The notes under the pieces: model-generated | Databases searched by the model: none | Seen by the model: only the letters and a program-made list of their open reading frames with translations | Told to the model about the DNA's origin: nothing | Assembly (NCBI GenBank): GCA_015680685.1 | Contig: MNCI01021409.1 | Coordinates: 4,435-68,434, forward strand | Direction of reading: 5' to 3' | Origin: Gnetum montanum | Lineage: Eukaryota > Streptophyta > Gnetopsida > Gnetales > Gnetaceae | Length of the DNA: 64,000 nucleotides | Program-made: the position numbers and the translations under genes | Shown here: in pieces, positions 44,588-54,725 of the stretch | Position numbering within the stretch: the stretch's first letter is position 1 | Layout of the letters: each line of letters starts with the position of its first letter

Positions 44588-47302
44588 ATGACCCCAAAAG
44601 GAGGAGGACAAGAAGGACTTTTTCAAGGTGCAGCTAAATACCTGAGAGGTGGTAGAGGCCAATTAGGAGAACAAGGTCCACTAGTTGAAAATGAAGAATA
44701 GGATGCCCATTCATTTAGCATTCATTAAGAGGCTCCTGCTATAGGGTAGTTGATCCAAGAAAAGGTTGTAGAACCACAAGCTTTAGTGTAAGAACAACAC
44801 CTCGTGTTGTTCCAAGAATGCCTTGAAGCCATTCAAGAAAAATCCATTTTAACCATGGTCATCATGGAAATGAACTTCGATCTATTTATGGCATTTTCCC
44901 TTGAGGTAGTTCAAACTCAACTCTAGGAATCACCATTACGACACATGCTTTTAGAAAGTGGTGAATGATACCTTGATGAGACATACCAATTTTGGCATAA
45001 CAAGGAAGAAGGAACCATAGTCAACATCAACAAAGTCAGTTTCTTTTTCAGTTAAGTTAATTGTAGAGGCTTTGAATCTACTAAATGTGGGGCCCAAGTT
45101 GGTGCATCTATCCACAAGGTTTGATGTAGAAACTAGAAAGTTGTGGCTAAAGGAAGTGTACAATAAAGACAATAAGACATACAGTGAGTTGACTCTAGAA
45201 GAGAGGACCTATTCTAAGATAGGCACATACCAGCTATTCCTAACTAAATGGCTTAATAGAATATCAACTTATGCAGCTAGGGTAAGTGTAGTATTAATGG
45301 GAAAATACAATGTCAATCTTTCCCAAATGTATTTCATGGAAATCCAAAGGTAGTTTGAAGAAAAGAAGGTAGGGAAGCCAACACTTCTATTTCCTTGCAT
45401 GATCAGGAAGCTATGTAAGCTGATATTCCTAGGAGAGCTTGAAATGCTTCTTTTGCTAAGTTACATAAAACTGTAGCACCAAGAAAACACCTTGGTTAAG
45501 AACAAGAAATAGAAAAGGTGGAAAAACTAGAAAAGGAAATAGAGAAAGAGCCTAAGCAGTGGTGTGAGGCACAAGTTCCATCACCATTGCCACAGGATTA
45601 CTAGCCCACAATGAGCCATCTACAACACATTACTAAAACTCTTAGTTGGGGAATTAGGGACAAATCAAACCTCTTATGAGTTATCAATGATGCCATGTAG
45701 CCTGCCATTTCTACCAATCCATCAAGGGGGCATATTTATTTACAATCAAGAGGAGAAGCCCAGTGGTCACAGTAGATCTTTGCTAACACTACATCTTTTC
45801 AAGTAATGTTTGATATAGGAGAAGGTGCTATCATCATGATTATGTAGCACCAAGATGCAGCACATGTACTAGAGGTAGTAACAGATCACATCAAAGAATC
45901 CTTCAATGTGCCTATTGTGCCCTAGTAGACTTAATTAAGACCAGATATGTCCAAATGCTAGTTGGGACTTCAATGACTCTTGCATCCCATGAGGATGTAC
46001 TTGGTAGATTGCTATAGATGGAATAAGTGATGACCACTCTTTTTGACATCCCTAGTGATGTCACTAGAGTTTAGTTAGACCTCATCACCATAAAAGGAAA
46101 GCTGATCATGGTAGATACTAGGGAAAGGCATGTAGAAACAAAAGTCTATTAATTACAATAAGAGCTGGGTGCCCTGAGAGCTGAAGGACATGACCTTGCT
46201 TAATTTGTCATTCTTGACTAGCAGGAAAAATTACAAATGGAGTAGCTAAACTAATTGATTGAATATAACAAAGTTTCTAAGCAAGGAAAGAAGAAGGTAG
46301 TTTGGAATGCCTCAACTGTTAAAGCTCAAGTGTATGCCCATAAGAAGGCATTGATCACCACATAAGAAGAGAACAAGTAGCTTGTTGTTGATAATGCTAG
46401 GTTAACTAGTGTTGAGAAATAGAAGAACATTTTGAAAGAATGTGTCCACTAGTTGAGAGAACAACTTGTGAGGATCAACTAAGACATCAGTAGATTGACC
46501 AGAAAAAGTTGAATCCTCTTGATGGAGGAGGTCCGCGCAATACATCCAAAATCTATAATTGAAATAAGCATGTGGAAAAATGAGGCTATGAAACATGAGA
46601 AGCTAAAGGAGTAGTTTCAAGAACAAATTGTCATGTACAAATAGATAAATGAAAAATAAATCTAAATGGAAAAGGCCTTATTAGTTCCATGTTATTGCAA
46701 AATCTTGACTGGCAACCAATCTTGGATAACTATGCCTTGGTCCATCAAGTGGAAGTAAAGAACAAGGACCTAGAGATTGCAAATTTGAAAGAATATATGG
46801 CACTGGATAACCTTCAATATGCTAACATTTCCATGTTAAAAGTAGGTCAACCTAGAAATGAGCTAGAGTAGCAAGTAGTGGTCATCTATGCACTATATGA
46901 AAAAGAGTTTGTATACAAGAAAAATGCTCTACAAAAACTTCACATGGAAAACTTAGAATTGGAAGTGATTAATGCTCCCTACGATGGACAAAGAGATGTA
47001 GCCTTAGACCTAGCTAGAAGATTAATAGATCACCATGAATTAAAAGAAAAGGCTAGGGTCTTCGAGAAAGAAAGATAGTAGTTTGTAGCTTGGTACATAA
47101 AAGTAAATAAGATATTCCTATAGCTGCGATGTCCATGGGATGTATCGATTCTAACACACATTGACTCATCAACTTGGATGGTACATGATCCAAGAATGTA
47201 GGAGGAAATGTTGTAAGTGCTCCTGAACCAATACAAATTCCAGAAGCTTGCTGATAAAGGGAAGCAATTGATGAAAGAGCCATCACCTCTGAAAACTACA
47301 TG
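44588..47302 (+). pseudogene. G4 ORF-X, long 3' ORF after the pol position
   Basis: From the ATG at 44588 (MTPKGGGQEGLFQGAAKYLR) a long degenerate reading runs about 900 codons with stops and at least one frameshift near 45050. Legible parts: 45072-45350 (FDVETRKLWLKEVYNKDN, YSELTLEERTYSKIG, LFLTKWLNRISTYAA), followed by TLLFPCMIRKLCKLIF, which recalls the FPC-x-I-x-x-LC signature in 3' ORFs of some plant gypsy elements. A Glu/Lys-rich middle follows, then 46689-47080 with NKDLEIANLKEYMALDN and similar heptad-rich, probably coiled-coil sequence. Position after pol corresponds to the env-like ORF of Athila elements. No transmembrane segment is evident, so an envelope role is unsupported. Confidence 0.6.
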
Positions 47303-47492
47303 AGCTTCCTCAATTTTGTGTCTTGTAATGTTGTGTCCATATTTTTTGTAAAATACTGATATATCATGAAAGAGTCAATTTGTGTGTTTATTTAAGTTAG
47401 TTAGTAATCCCATACCTTCCCAATCTTTTGTAAATAACTTGTTCCTCATTTTTTTTAACTTGAGGATGAGTTTTCATTTAGTTGTGGGGTTA

Positions 47493-48068
47493 TGATGAGT
47501 CATTTTTTGCAAGGCCATGATATCAAATATTTGATATCAGGGGCATGATGTTGGGAACTCAATATTGGAGCATAACCTCTAATGTTGGGCATTCAATATC
47601 ACCCCTTCAATGCTAGCCTATAAATACCACACTTGGGGTGCATGGTTGAAGGATAGATTTTAGATAGCTTTTTCATAGATTTCAAAGTAGTTAGAATTTT
47701 GTTAGTTTGTTTTCTAGTGAATGCTTGTAGTGTGATGTTAAGTGATTGTACGATATCCTTATTCGAGTGTGACATACTTGGAAATGTTACATGATCTATA
47801 ATAAATATTGAGATTACTATAATCATTGCAGCATCCACTTATAGATTTATTATTACTTTTAATTACTTAAATATTTATTATTTTCCTTAGTTAATGTTTT
47901 CATTTATTATTCTTGTCATTAGGTAGAATGAGTACGAGTAATCATAAGCACTTAAATGTAATTACTTGGTAATCCCAGTGATAGTTACATGAAGTCCAAG
48001 GCATGTGCAGATAGTTAGGGACATATAATCATCACACATAGGCTAGTTTAGATTTTGCTTTTCATTGT
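47493..48068 (+). repeat. G4 3' LTR, interrupted by G5
   Basis: Starts TGATGAGTCATTTTTTGC after a GTTGTGGGGTTA stretch (47481-47492) that serves as the polypurine tract. U3 has three GATAT-type units (47517-47606) and TATAAATA at 47619-47626, and it follows the 5' LTR to AGATTTTGCTTTTCATTGT (48068). The remaining roughly 290 bp of LTR should lie beyond the right end of G5, outside this window. Confidence 0.86.
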
Positions 48069-48300
48069 TGATGAGTGTCAAAGGGTTGCATCAATGGGCC
48101 CCCATTAACAAGGCCCTATTTACATGGTGTTTTCCTGTCGATGGAGGCACGTCGATGTAGTGTTTGCTACATTTATGAGGCTCCATCAACATAGTACTAT
48201 AGCAAAAATTATAACTACGAGCTCCTGGTCATGTTTATGGAGGATTAAAGTCATAGTAGTAGCAAAGCTCTTGTAGTTTGTCTATTTTAAAGTTGGCAAG
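48069..48300 (+). repeat. G5 5' LTR, left part
   Basis: Begins TGATGAGT as in the other LTRs of this clade. U3 (48088-48196) carries GGGCCCCC, ACAAGGCCCTAT, CGATGGAGG, CGTCGATG and GGCTCCATCAA words. AGCTCTTGTAG followed by CTAAAGTT-like sequence near 48267-48293 aligns with the G3 LTR. Homology then stops and resumes at about 53991. Confidence 0.75.
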
Positions 48301-48302
48301 GT

Positions 48303-48316
48303 TTGTTATCAAAACC
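48303..48316 (+). promoter_or_regulatory. EPRV minus-strand primer site (tRNA-Met type)
   Basis: Eleven of 14 bases match the tRNA-Met complement used by caulimovirids (mismatches at 48306, 48312 and 48314, all in runs now T or A). It lies within a few bases of the left junction with the gypsy LTR, the usual numbering origin of these circular genomes. Confidence 0.55.
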
Positions 48317-48441
48317 ACATTCCTATTTCTGAACACCAAATTGCGGAGTCACTAAATGTGTAAGGCATGTAGTAAAGGCTAAGAAGAGGCATGTAAGACA
48401 TGTATCTATAGTGATATACAGTTTGACGGCAAACTTAGACC

Positions 48442-49480
48442 ATGGCTGACACCCAAGCTTTATCAAGTTTCTCTACTCCTTATGCTTGTCATATTTTTGC
48501 TTTCTGTAGTACATCTAGTTGCTCTACCATGCCTCCAATCCCTAGGCAATGAGAAATCTATTCATTAAAGAAACTTAGTCCCTTAGAATCTGTTACTTCT
48601 ATGTATTCTTTGAGTGTGAGTTAGAAATTAGTGGCTCTGGCCTTCAACCCGTAGCACTCTCTTATTTCTCAAGGGATGAGGTTAGGTAGTGGATTTAGGC
48701 TGAATATAATTACATCCACATTGCTAAACTTGATAATTATATCCACCCTTATTTTAACTATTATCTAAAGAACCCTTACTAGCTTACACTAGTAGATAGA
48801 TGATTCAAGAAGTGTTAGGATGTCATAATCACATAGGCTTTGAGTGTGACGCACTAGTAGTAACACTATCCAATTTTACATTATCACTTAAGGACCATCA
48901 TTTACATAATAGCTTAATGGTTATTGCATATATTCTGTTAGATATGAAAGTAGGAAGCATTTATGCTACAATAGGTACTCATTTAGTTTATAAGGTTTTC
49001 TAGACTGTTAGTATAAAAACCTTACTACTGTTCACTGAACATTTTGTTTCATGTCAAACTAAGAATATAGAATATGGATTAACTATAAACATGGAAGATT
49101 TGCCAATTCATACATTATATCCTCAATTAGATGACACCATTGAGGTATTTCATGAACACATAGTACCTAAGAAGTCACGTTATAATCTAGGTAGAAAAAC
49201 TTATGATGTGAATCTCAAAACTCCTAGATTTACAAATATAGATCCATTCATAGAAATGGAAGAATCTAGTAAGAAAATTATTCCTTCCATAAAGAATCCA
49301 TTTGAGTTAATCCCTTCAAAGAAATATTTTGTTCATCTAAGAATAGAATGCCCTGAAATAGAAATGCAGGAAGAAGGATTAACAAAAGCATTCAAAGATC
49401 TAGGAATTACTTATGATGTGAATAAGATCTTAAGGAAAAGCCCTAGAAACCCCTCACACTATTTTAATTGAAATTGTAGA
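48442..49480 (+). pseudogene. EPRV movement-protein region of ORF1
   Basis: The ATG at 48442 is in good context (ACCATGGCTGA). The first 340 bases have several stops and a frameshift. From 48800 the reading is good: FTLSLKDHHLHNSLMVIAYI, LDMKVGSIYATIGTHLVYKV, a stop at 49001, then on to NMEDLPIHTLYPQLDDTIEV and FELIPSKKYFVHLRIECPEI and further to 49471. This is a 30K-type cell-to-cell movement protein, which opens plasmodesmata to the virus. The match is to the caulimovirid family as a whole; I cannot place the species. Confidence 0.72.
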
Positions 49481-50820
49481 TCCCAAATGAAAGTAGATCC
49501 AAATAGAAGATTTGAAAGAAATCTCAAATGATGAATTAGAAACAACTTTTAGTAGTTCTTGTCCTCACACAATAGTTATAAAAAATAATGCTCAATATCA
49601 TTTCTCTAAGTATGATCAATTATTGAAAATTGACATGAATGAACAAGTAGGTACCAATACAAAAGGATCCAACTCTGAAAATAAATTTGAAGGATGTAAA
49701 TTAGAACAAAAAGAATCCAAACCAAAACATGAACAAGCCCATGGCTTATTTTAGAAAATGAGTATAGATCCACCTTCTAACACCATTATACTTCAAAATT
49801 GGACAAATTATAACATTAGTGTAATGAAAGGGGATATGATGGCTATACACAAACACAATGATAGGATGAATCAATGGATAACATCCATAAATTTGAAGCT
49901 TAGGACCATAGAACAAAAATGAGTCTCAAAGAAGACTTCTATGACCACACCTAAAACTAAGACTGAGTCTTCTCCTCCTTAGTATGGTATATTGAAATGG
50001 GGGACTAACACAAATTCCGCAATATCTCAACACACATCCCACTATAGAACCCATCCTAGACCTAGATTTACCAAGGAACAAAAGGGCAAGGGTAAGATAA
50101 ATGCAAGTGATGAATCTCAATCTATGATCCTAGACTCTGAGAGTAAACCTAATTCAGAAGAAGAGAATATTTTAAAAAATCCTGAAATGTATATCCAAAA
50201 CCCTCAAGAGTATTAGATGATCTCTTCTAGATCCCTCAATGAACGGGAACCAAGATTCTCCATGGATAACTATACATTCGCACAATGATAATAGGTTCTT
50301 GATAAGATTATAAGTTTCATAGATAGACAGGTAGTCTTAGATAAAAAATCCATGAAGCATGCTATCCAAAATGCTATATTTAATTTGATAGGAAATATTA
50401 GAAGATGGTGGAATCTTCTAATATTATAGCATATTAAGTTCCAATTACAATATCTACAAGAATAAGTAGAAAAACAACCTATAGATGATGTTAATAGGAT
50501 CTTGTCTCTTAAATGGTAGATTAAAGATAAACAAAGAGAATTAGATGAAAAATAGTACACCATAGAAGAACAATGAAAAAATTACAAGGACTCATAGCCA
50601 GTAGAAGAAGATGAGGAAGTGGAAGAAGAAACAGAAGAAGAAGAATAGTTTGAAAACTTTGTAGGGAAGAAAACCCAAGAACAAATCCCTCTTCTCGATG
50701 AATTGTTCCTTATGATGCAACACATTACAGAATTAAGGAAATATATAAAAATGGGCCTCTAATGAACTAGCTAAATTAGAAAAATTAGAAGAAATCTATT
50801 AGAGACAAAAATAACAAGAA
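49481..50820 (+). pseudogene. EPRV capsid-region spacer of ORF1
   Basis: Lys/Glu/Asn-rich sequence in shifting frames (for example 49512-49754 and 49992-50216), then a segment with NAIFNLIGNIRRWWNLLI near 50365-50430, resembling the capsid core of caulimovirids. A strongly acidic Glu-rich run follows (50600-50650). I do not see the Cys-His zinc knuckle that normally follows the capsid core, so part of this region is probably deleted. Confidence 0.55.
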
Positions 50821-50832
50821 GAGACATAGGTC

Positions 50833-51186
50833 ATGCCCATCAACTTAATCAACAATAATAAAAAAGAAATGTCTTTACCTATTTGTACATTCTATATTAA
50901 GATAGATGGTATCAGATCTTACCCTATAGATGCTTTAATAGACAGTGGAGCAGAAGTATCTTTAGCTAGATGGGAAGTACTTCCAAATTACTTATGGAAA
51001 AATAAAGATAGGACATATGTTTCATTTAGTACACAAAAGGTTCCCATGAAGCACACAACTAAACTTCCTATTAAGAATATAGATAATAGGATATTAGTAT
51101 TAGATGTTTATCATTATGAAATAAAATCATATGACTTATTAATAGTTACAGATAATTTAGCTAAATTAGAACCCTATACGATATGA
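50833..51186 (+). pseudogene. EPRV aspartic protease
   Basis: 117 codons open. The active site is seen as ALIDSGAEVSLARWEVLP near residues 35-52, with the D-S-G triad intact. A second-half motif (YDLLIVTDNLAKLEPYTI) leads to the stop at 51184. The protease cuts the ORF1 polyprotein. Length and position just upstream of RT fit the family. Confidence 0.82.
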
Positions 51187-51479
51187 TCTACCTATGTCTT
51201 GATAGGTGGACATACATTTAATAGGCAAAGTACTTATAAGACTTTCTTTCTCCAAAAGAGACAACCTAAGCCTTGTAACCTTGCATGGGTGGTCAACATT
51301 GTAAAAAAAATGAAGAATCTATTTGAAAATATTCAAACAGACTCCTCACACTAGCCAATGATGATCCCACGATTTTTAGAAATAAGAAGGAACATTGGTA
51401 CAACATTGATCTAAAAGAAAATTTAAAGATCAAAGCCAAATCTCACCATATAGGAATGTATCCTTCCTTAAACAAGAAT

Positions 51480-52720
51480 GTGACAAACAAATAGCTACTG
51501 TGAAAGAAGAAAAGCTTATACAGGCAAACACTAGCATGTTTGCTTACACTACTTTCTTTGTTAACAAAAGGGAAAAACATGTAAGAGGAAAGAAACAATT
51601 GGTAGTCAATTATAAGCCACTGAATGATATAGTAAAATCAGCGCAACATCCAATTCCCAGTAAGGATGATTTATTCCAAAAAATGGTTCACACACATGTG
51701 TATTCTATGATTGACCTCAAATCTAGGTTTTGGCAGATTCAATTATAGCCACAAGACATGTGGAAAATGGCTTTTATGGTTCCTAGAGGATTATATGAAT
51801 TCATGGTTCTTCTTTTCAGCCTAAAAACGATCCCATCCATCCATGGATGGTATCTTTAGCCCTTATCCATTCATCATGGTTTACATTGATGATATTCTTA
51901 TTATGTGAAAAAATCCAAAGGAACATCTAGAACATTTGGAAGTTTTCTTCCATATTGTAGATCAAAATGGTTTAGTCCTCTCACCAATCAAAATGCAAAT
52001 ATCCAAAGAAAAAATGGAATTCCTAGGATTGGAAAGTGCTCAAGGAACAATCACCTTACAGGATCATATTTTAAAATATATCACTCAATTTCCAAATGAA
52101 CTCAAAGAGAAAATGCAACTTCAAAGATTCCTAGGATGCATAAATTATGTCTTAAGATTTTATAAGTACCTAGCTAGAGATAGGAAACTCCTAAATGAAC
52201 AGCTAGGGAAAAATCCTCTTCCTTGAACCCAAAGCCATAGTCAGATGGTTGCTCACATAAAACAACAATGTGTCCATCTACCTAAACTACAACTACCATC
52301 TGATGGATGTTTAATCATAGAAATAGATGCTTCTTATGAATTCTAGGAAGCTACACTCAAAGAGGAAAAAGACAAGGTAATAAGAATATGTAGATATGCA
52401 TTTGGGAAATTTAATCCTACCCAACTCAACAATCATAGCACTCATAAAGAGTTACTGGCCATAGTTAAGGGCATTGAAAAATTTAGGCTATTTTTCTAGA
52501 ACCAGCACTTCATTATCCATAGTGATCGAAAGCATTTCAACAAGTATCTTTCCTCTACATTATTAAAAAAGGTTGCACATACTAGGCTAATTAGATGGGC
52601 TTTATTTCTTATTAATATTGAATTTGCTACAGAATATATAGATGACAAACATAATAGTTTGGAAAATTTCTTAACTAGAGTGTTTCAACTCTCTAGTTAA
52701 GCCTACTAATATTTTTTATT
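51480..52720 (+). pseudogene. EPRV reverse transcriptase and RNase H
   Basis: RT begins in the frame 51500-51748 (VVNYKPLNDIVKSAQHPIPS, YSMIDLKSRFWQIQL). After a stop the catalytic YIDDIL box is legible at about 51880-51900 in a broken frame. The thumb follows at 51936-52226 (KMQISKEKMEFLGLESAQGT). RNase H is readable at 52310-52700 (LIIEIDASYEF, STHKELLAIVKGIEKF, FIIHSDRKHF). These enzymes copy the pregenomic RNA to DNA. There is no integrase after RNase H, as expected for a caulimovirid. Confidence 0.82.
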
Positions 52721-52965
52721 GATTAATTTTTGTAGATATTCTAAACCAATAAGGATGGTTACTTAGATCTTCATAAAGAATAAGAGCCTATAGAGCTAAT
52801 GAAATCTACATGCCAACCTTGGAACAAGAAGTTGAAAGAATTCGCCATGGAGTAGACTTCACAATTCTTAGGATCTTCTTCCATTTTGAAGATCATGTTG
52901 GAAGAATCAAATAACTAACTTATCATCCTATGATCCATATAATTACCACTACCACCTTTGTTGAA

Positions 52966-53631
52966 ATGGCCAATCTAAATTTTGATCCTCATCATCCATA
53001 GCTTCGTGATAAAGAAGATGATGAAGGTGCTTATACAATTGATAATCTCCTACATTGGCCTTTAGATCAGCCTAGCCTATTCCATCATTACCATATAGAA
53101 ATTAACAAATGGGTAGGTCCCAATAAAATCTTCTGGAAATGGTGGGATAAGTATGGACACACTCCCCATTACTATTCTCCTACTTATTCAAGAAATCTAT
53201 TCAAAAGATGCAATGAGTATCATGGAGACTTCATCTATTATAGTGACCTTCAAGCAAGAGGCTAGCACACATTAACCTATGGTGAAAACCCCCACTATTT
53301 TTTGGTTAACTGCATTGCCTGAAGAATTGATTGGGCTAACCCATGGGGTTATGCATTCTTTCGAGACACCTACACTAGTAATAAATAGGATATTGAGCAA
53401 TATTTCCAAGAACATGATAAGCTAAATCCAAGGACACTCAATCTCAAGATGCTAGCTCAAAGGATCTTGTATGCCCATGTTAATAGTATAGGATATCAAA
53501 TCTTGGATTTCCTCTATGATGGACCTCCATCATCTTTCTTTACACCTCCTCCTTCTCCTCATCCATGGAGCCCACTAGAAGATGATTATGTCAACTCAGA
53601 TGAAGGCTATGACTTCCCTAGTGATGCATAA
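52966..53631 (+). pseudogene. EPRV ORF2, function unknown
   Basis: One frame of 221 codons from ATG 52966 to TAA 53629-53631, interrupted only by stops at codons 12 (52999), 100 (53263), 119 (53320) and 141 (53386), with no frameshift. The protein is rich in His, Tyr and Trp (WVGPNKIFWKWWDKYGH), with a Pro-rich segment near the end (FFTPPPSPHPWSPLEDD) and an acidic tail. I know no domain for it. A small ORF2 after ORF1 is described for florendoviruses, also without known function. Confidence 0.7.
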
Positions 53632-53785
53632 TTATACTAAGAGTGTCATGCTTTGTAAAAGTATGTCTACATGTGTCTACATGTTACTTTTCTAAAGTAG
53701 CTTTTGTAAAGTAGATTCCTTTGTGATAAGGTTCAATAGTGCGGTGATTATGTAAATGCACTACCAATAGTGTTGTAAAAACTCC

Positions 53786-53794
53786 TATAAAAGG
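53786..53794 (+). promoter_or_regulatory. EPRV pregenomic RNA promoter (TATA box)
   Basis: TATAAAAGG in a context resembling the pregenomic promoter of caulimovirids, 155 bp downstream of ORF2 and 127 bp upstream of the poly(A) signal. Transcription would start near 53815-53825. Confidence 0.7.
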
Positions 53795-53920
53795 AGCACT
53801 CTAAATCACTTAAGCGACATTGAAAGAGAGATTGCAAGAAATGCTCATAGCACATTGCAAGTATTTCTTCAAAGCATCCCTTAAGTGCTTGAGTCTGTAA
53901 CTCTATTTTTGGGTAGTGTG

Positions 53921-53926
53921 AATAAA
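53921..53926 (+). terminator. EPRV poly(A) signal
   Basis: AATAAA, about 100 bp after the presumed RNA start. In this virus family the signal lies within the terminally repeated part of the pregenomic RNA and is skipped on first passage. Confidence 0.6.
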
Positions 53927-53990
53927 TAGACTCTTTCAATTTTATTATATTATCTTTACTATAACTAGCTTGGAGCAATCTAAGATTTGA

Positions 53991-54690
53991 AATCTTTCTT
54001 TGAGTGCTTAGAGTAGGAGTTAGAAAGTGTAAAAATATTTATTCGAGCACTATTGTACTTGAACCACACTAGTGTGTACGACAATAAAGATGAGCTTTTT
54101 GATCAAACCTTGTAGCACTTAGAATAGATGAATGATTTTTTATGAATTTATTGTTTTCATTAGTTATGTCATTAATTAAGCTAAATTAGACTTTGAGCAA
54201 TCAATTAATTAATTAAGCTAAATAGATTAAACACATAAGTACAATTTCTTTGAGCGTAAACACATATTTGCTTAGTAATCCTAGTAGTGCTATTCCTTGG
54301 TGTGCCTAGTAGCGTAGTGCTTAATAACCTAGTAATGGATATGTGGGTTTAGGATGTGTATGGAGAGTGGGACTAGATCCTTATGTTAGGACTAGTTAGA
54401 TATTAGTTAATTAGATAAACTAAAATAGTTAAATTACTTCATCTCTCTAATTTAAGCACCAAAGAACATAAAACACAAAACCATAAAGATAATATGCCTA
54501 AAGTATACTTAACCATACCATGTGCATCACAAGTGTAATTGTAAAAACAATGAATGACCTTTAGGGAAAGGTTCACTTCCTAGAAGACTAGTGTATCAAA
54601 AACTATAGAGTTTATAGAATTCAACCAAATTGTGCGTGAACACTTCATGATTTATATGGTTGGGAATAGGGGTACCTCAACCACTCATCA
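53991..54690 (+). repeat. G5 5' LTR, right part
   Basis: Resumes the LTR interrupted at 48300: TGAGTGCTTAGAGTAGGAGT aligns with the solo LTR (minus strand, about 39765-39785), and AATAAAGATGAGCTTTTTGA with its following segment. It ends CCACTCATCA at 54690, directly before the primer site. Left and right parts add up to about 930 bp, near the family length. Confidence 0.78.
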
Positions 54691-54709
54691 TTGGCATTGT
54701 TATTGGGGA
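54691..54709 (+). promoter_or_regulatory. G5 primer-binding site
   Basis: TTGGCATTGTTATTGGGGA. Against TGGCGCCGTTGCCGGGGA all six differences are C-to-T or G-to-A transitions, as expected from decay of methylated cytosines. Confidence 0.82.
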
Positions 54710-54725
54710 CTCTATTTGTTGAAAC

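Larger units (their letters stand above)
38286..48068 (+). mobile_element. Ty3/gypsy element G4, Athila/Tat-like, pol deleted
   Basis: The 5' LTR starts at 38286 and the 3' LTR at 47493; the 3' LTR is cut at 48068 by G5. Between them are a primer site (39987), gag (40112-42530), a post-pol spacer, an internal TATA region (44031) and a long 3' ORF-X (44588-47302). RT, RNase H and integrase are missing: sequence equivalent to the protease end of G5 (about 57880) is followed within a few hundred bases by sequence equivalent to the post-integrase spacer of G5 (about 61760). G4 is therefore a non-autonomous derivative. A solo LTR of the same family sits inside its 5' LTR. Confidence 0.88.
48301..53990 (+). 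mobile_element. endogenous caulimovirid (florendovirus-like), degenerate
   Basis: A linear copy of a plant pararetrovirus lodged in a gypsy LTR. Order: a tRNA-Met primer-site-like sequence (48303-48316), ORF1 from about 48442 with movement protein, capsid-region spacer, aspartic protease, RT and RNase H, then ORF2 (52966-53631), a TATA promoter (53786) and an AATAAA signal (53921). There is no integrase, which separates it from the neighbouring gypsy elements. One polyprotein followed by a separate ORF2 is the florendovirus arrangement. About 5.7 kb is short for that group, so part of the capsid region may be lost. Multiple stops and frameshifts mean it cannot produce virus as it stands. Junctions are approximate to about 15 bp. 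Confidence 0.8.

Noticed and set aside
44588-47302. Calling ORF-X an envelope gene
   Set aside because: The position fits an env-like ORF, but I see no signal peptide or transmembrane segment, and the recognisable part looks coiled-coil.
48442-53631. Reading the viral segment as another gypsy element
   Set aside because: It has a movement-protein-like region, no integrase after RNase H, no LTRs of its own, and a caulimovirid-type promoter and poly(A) signal.
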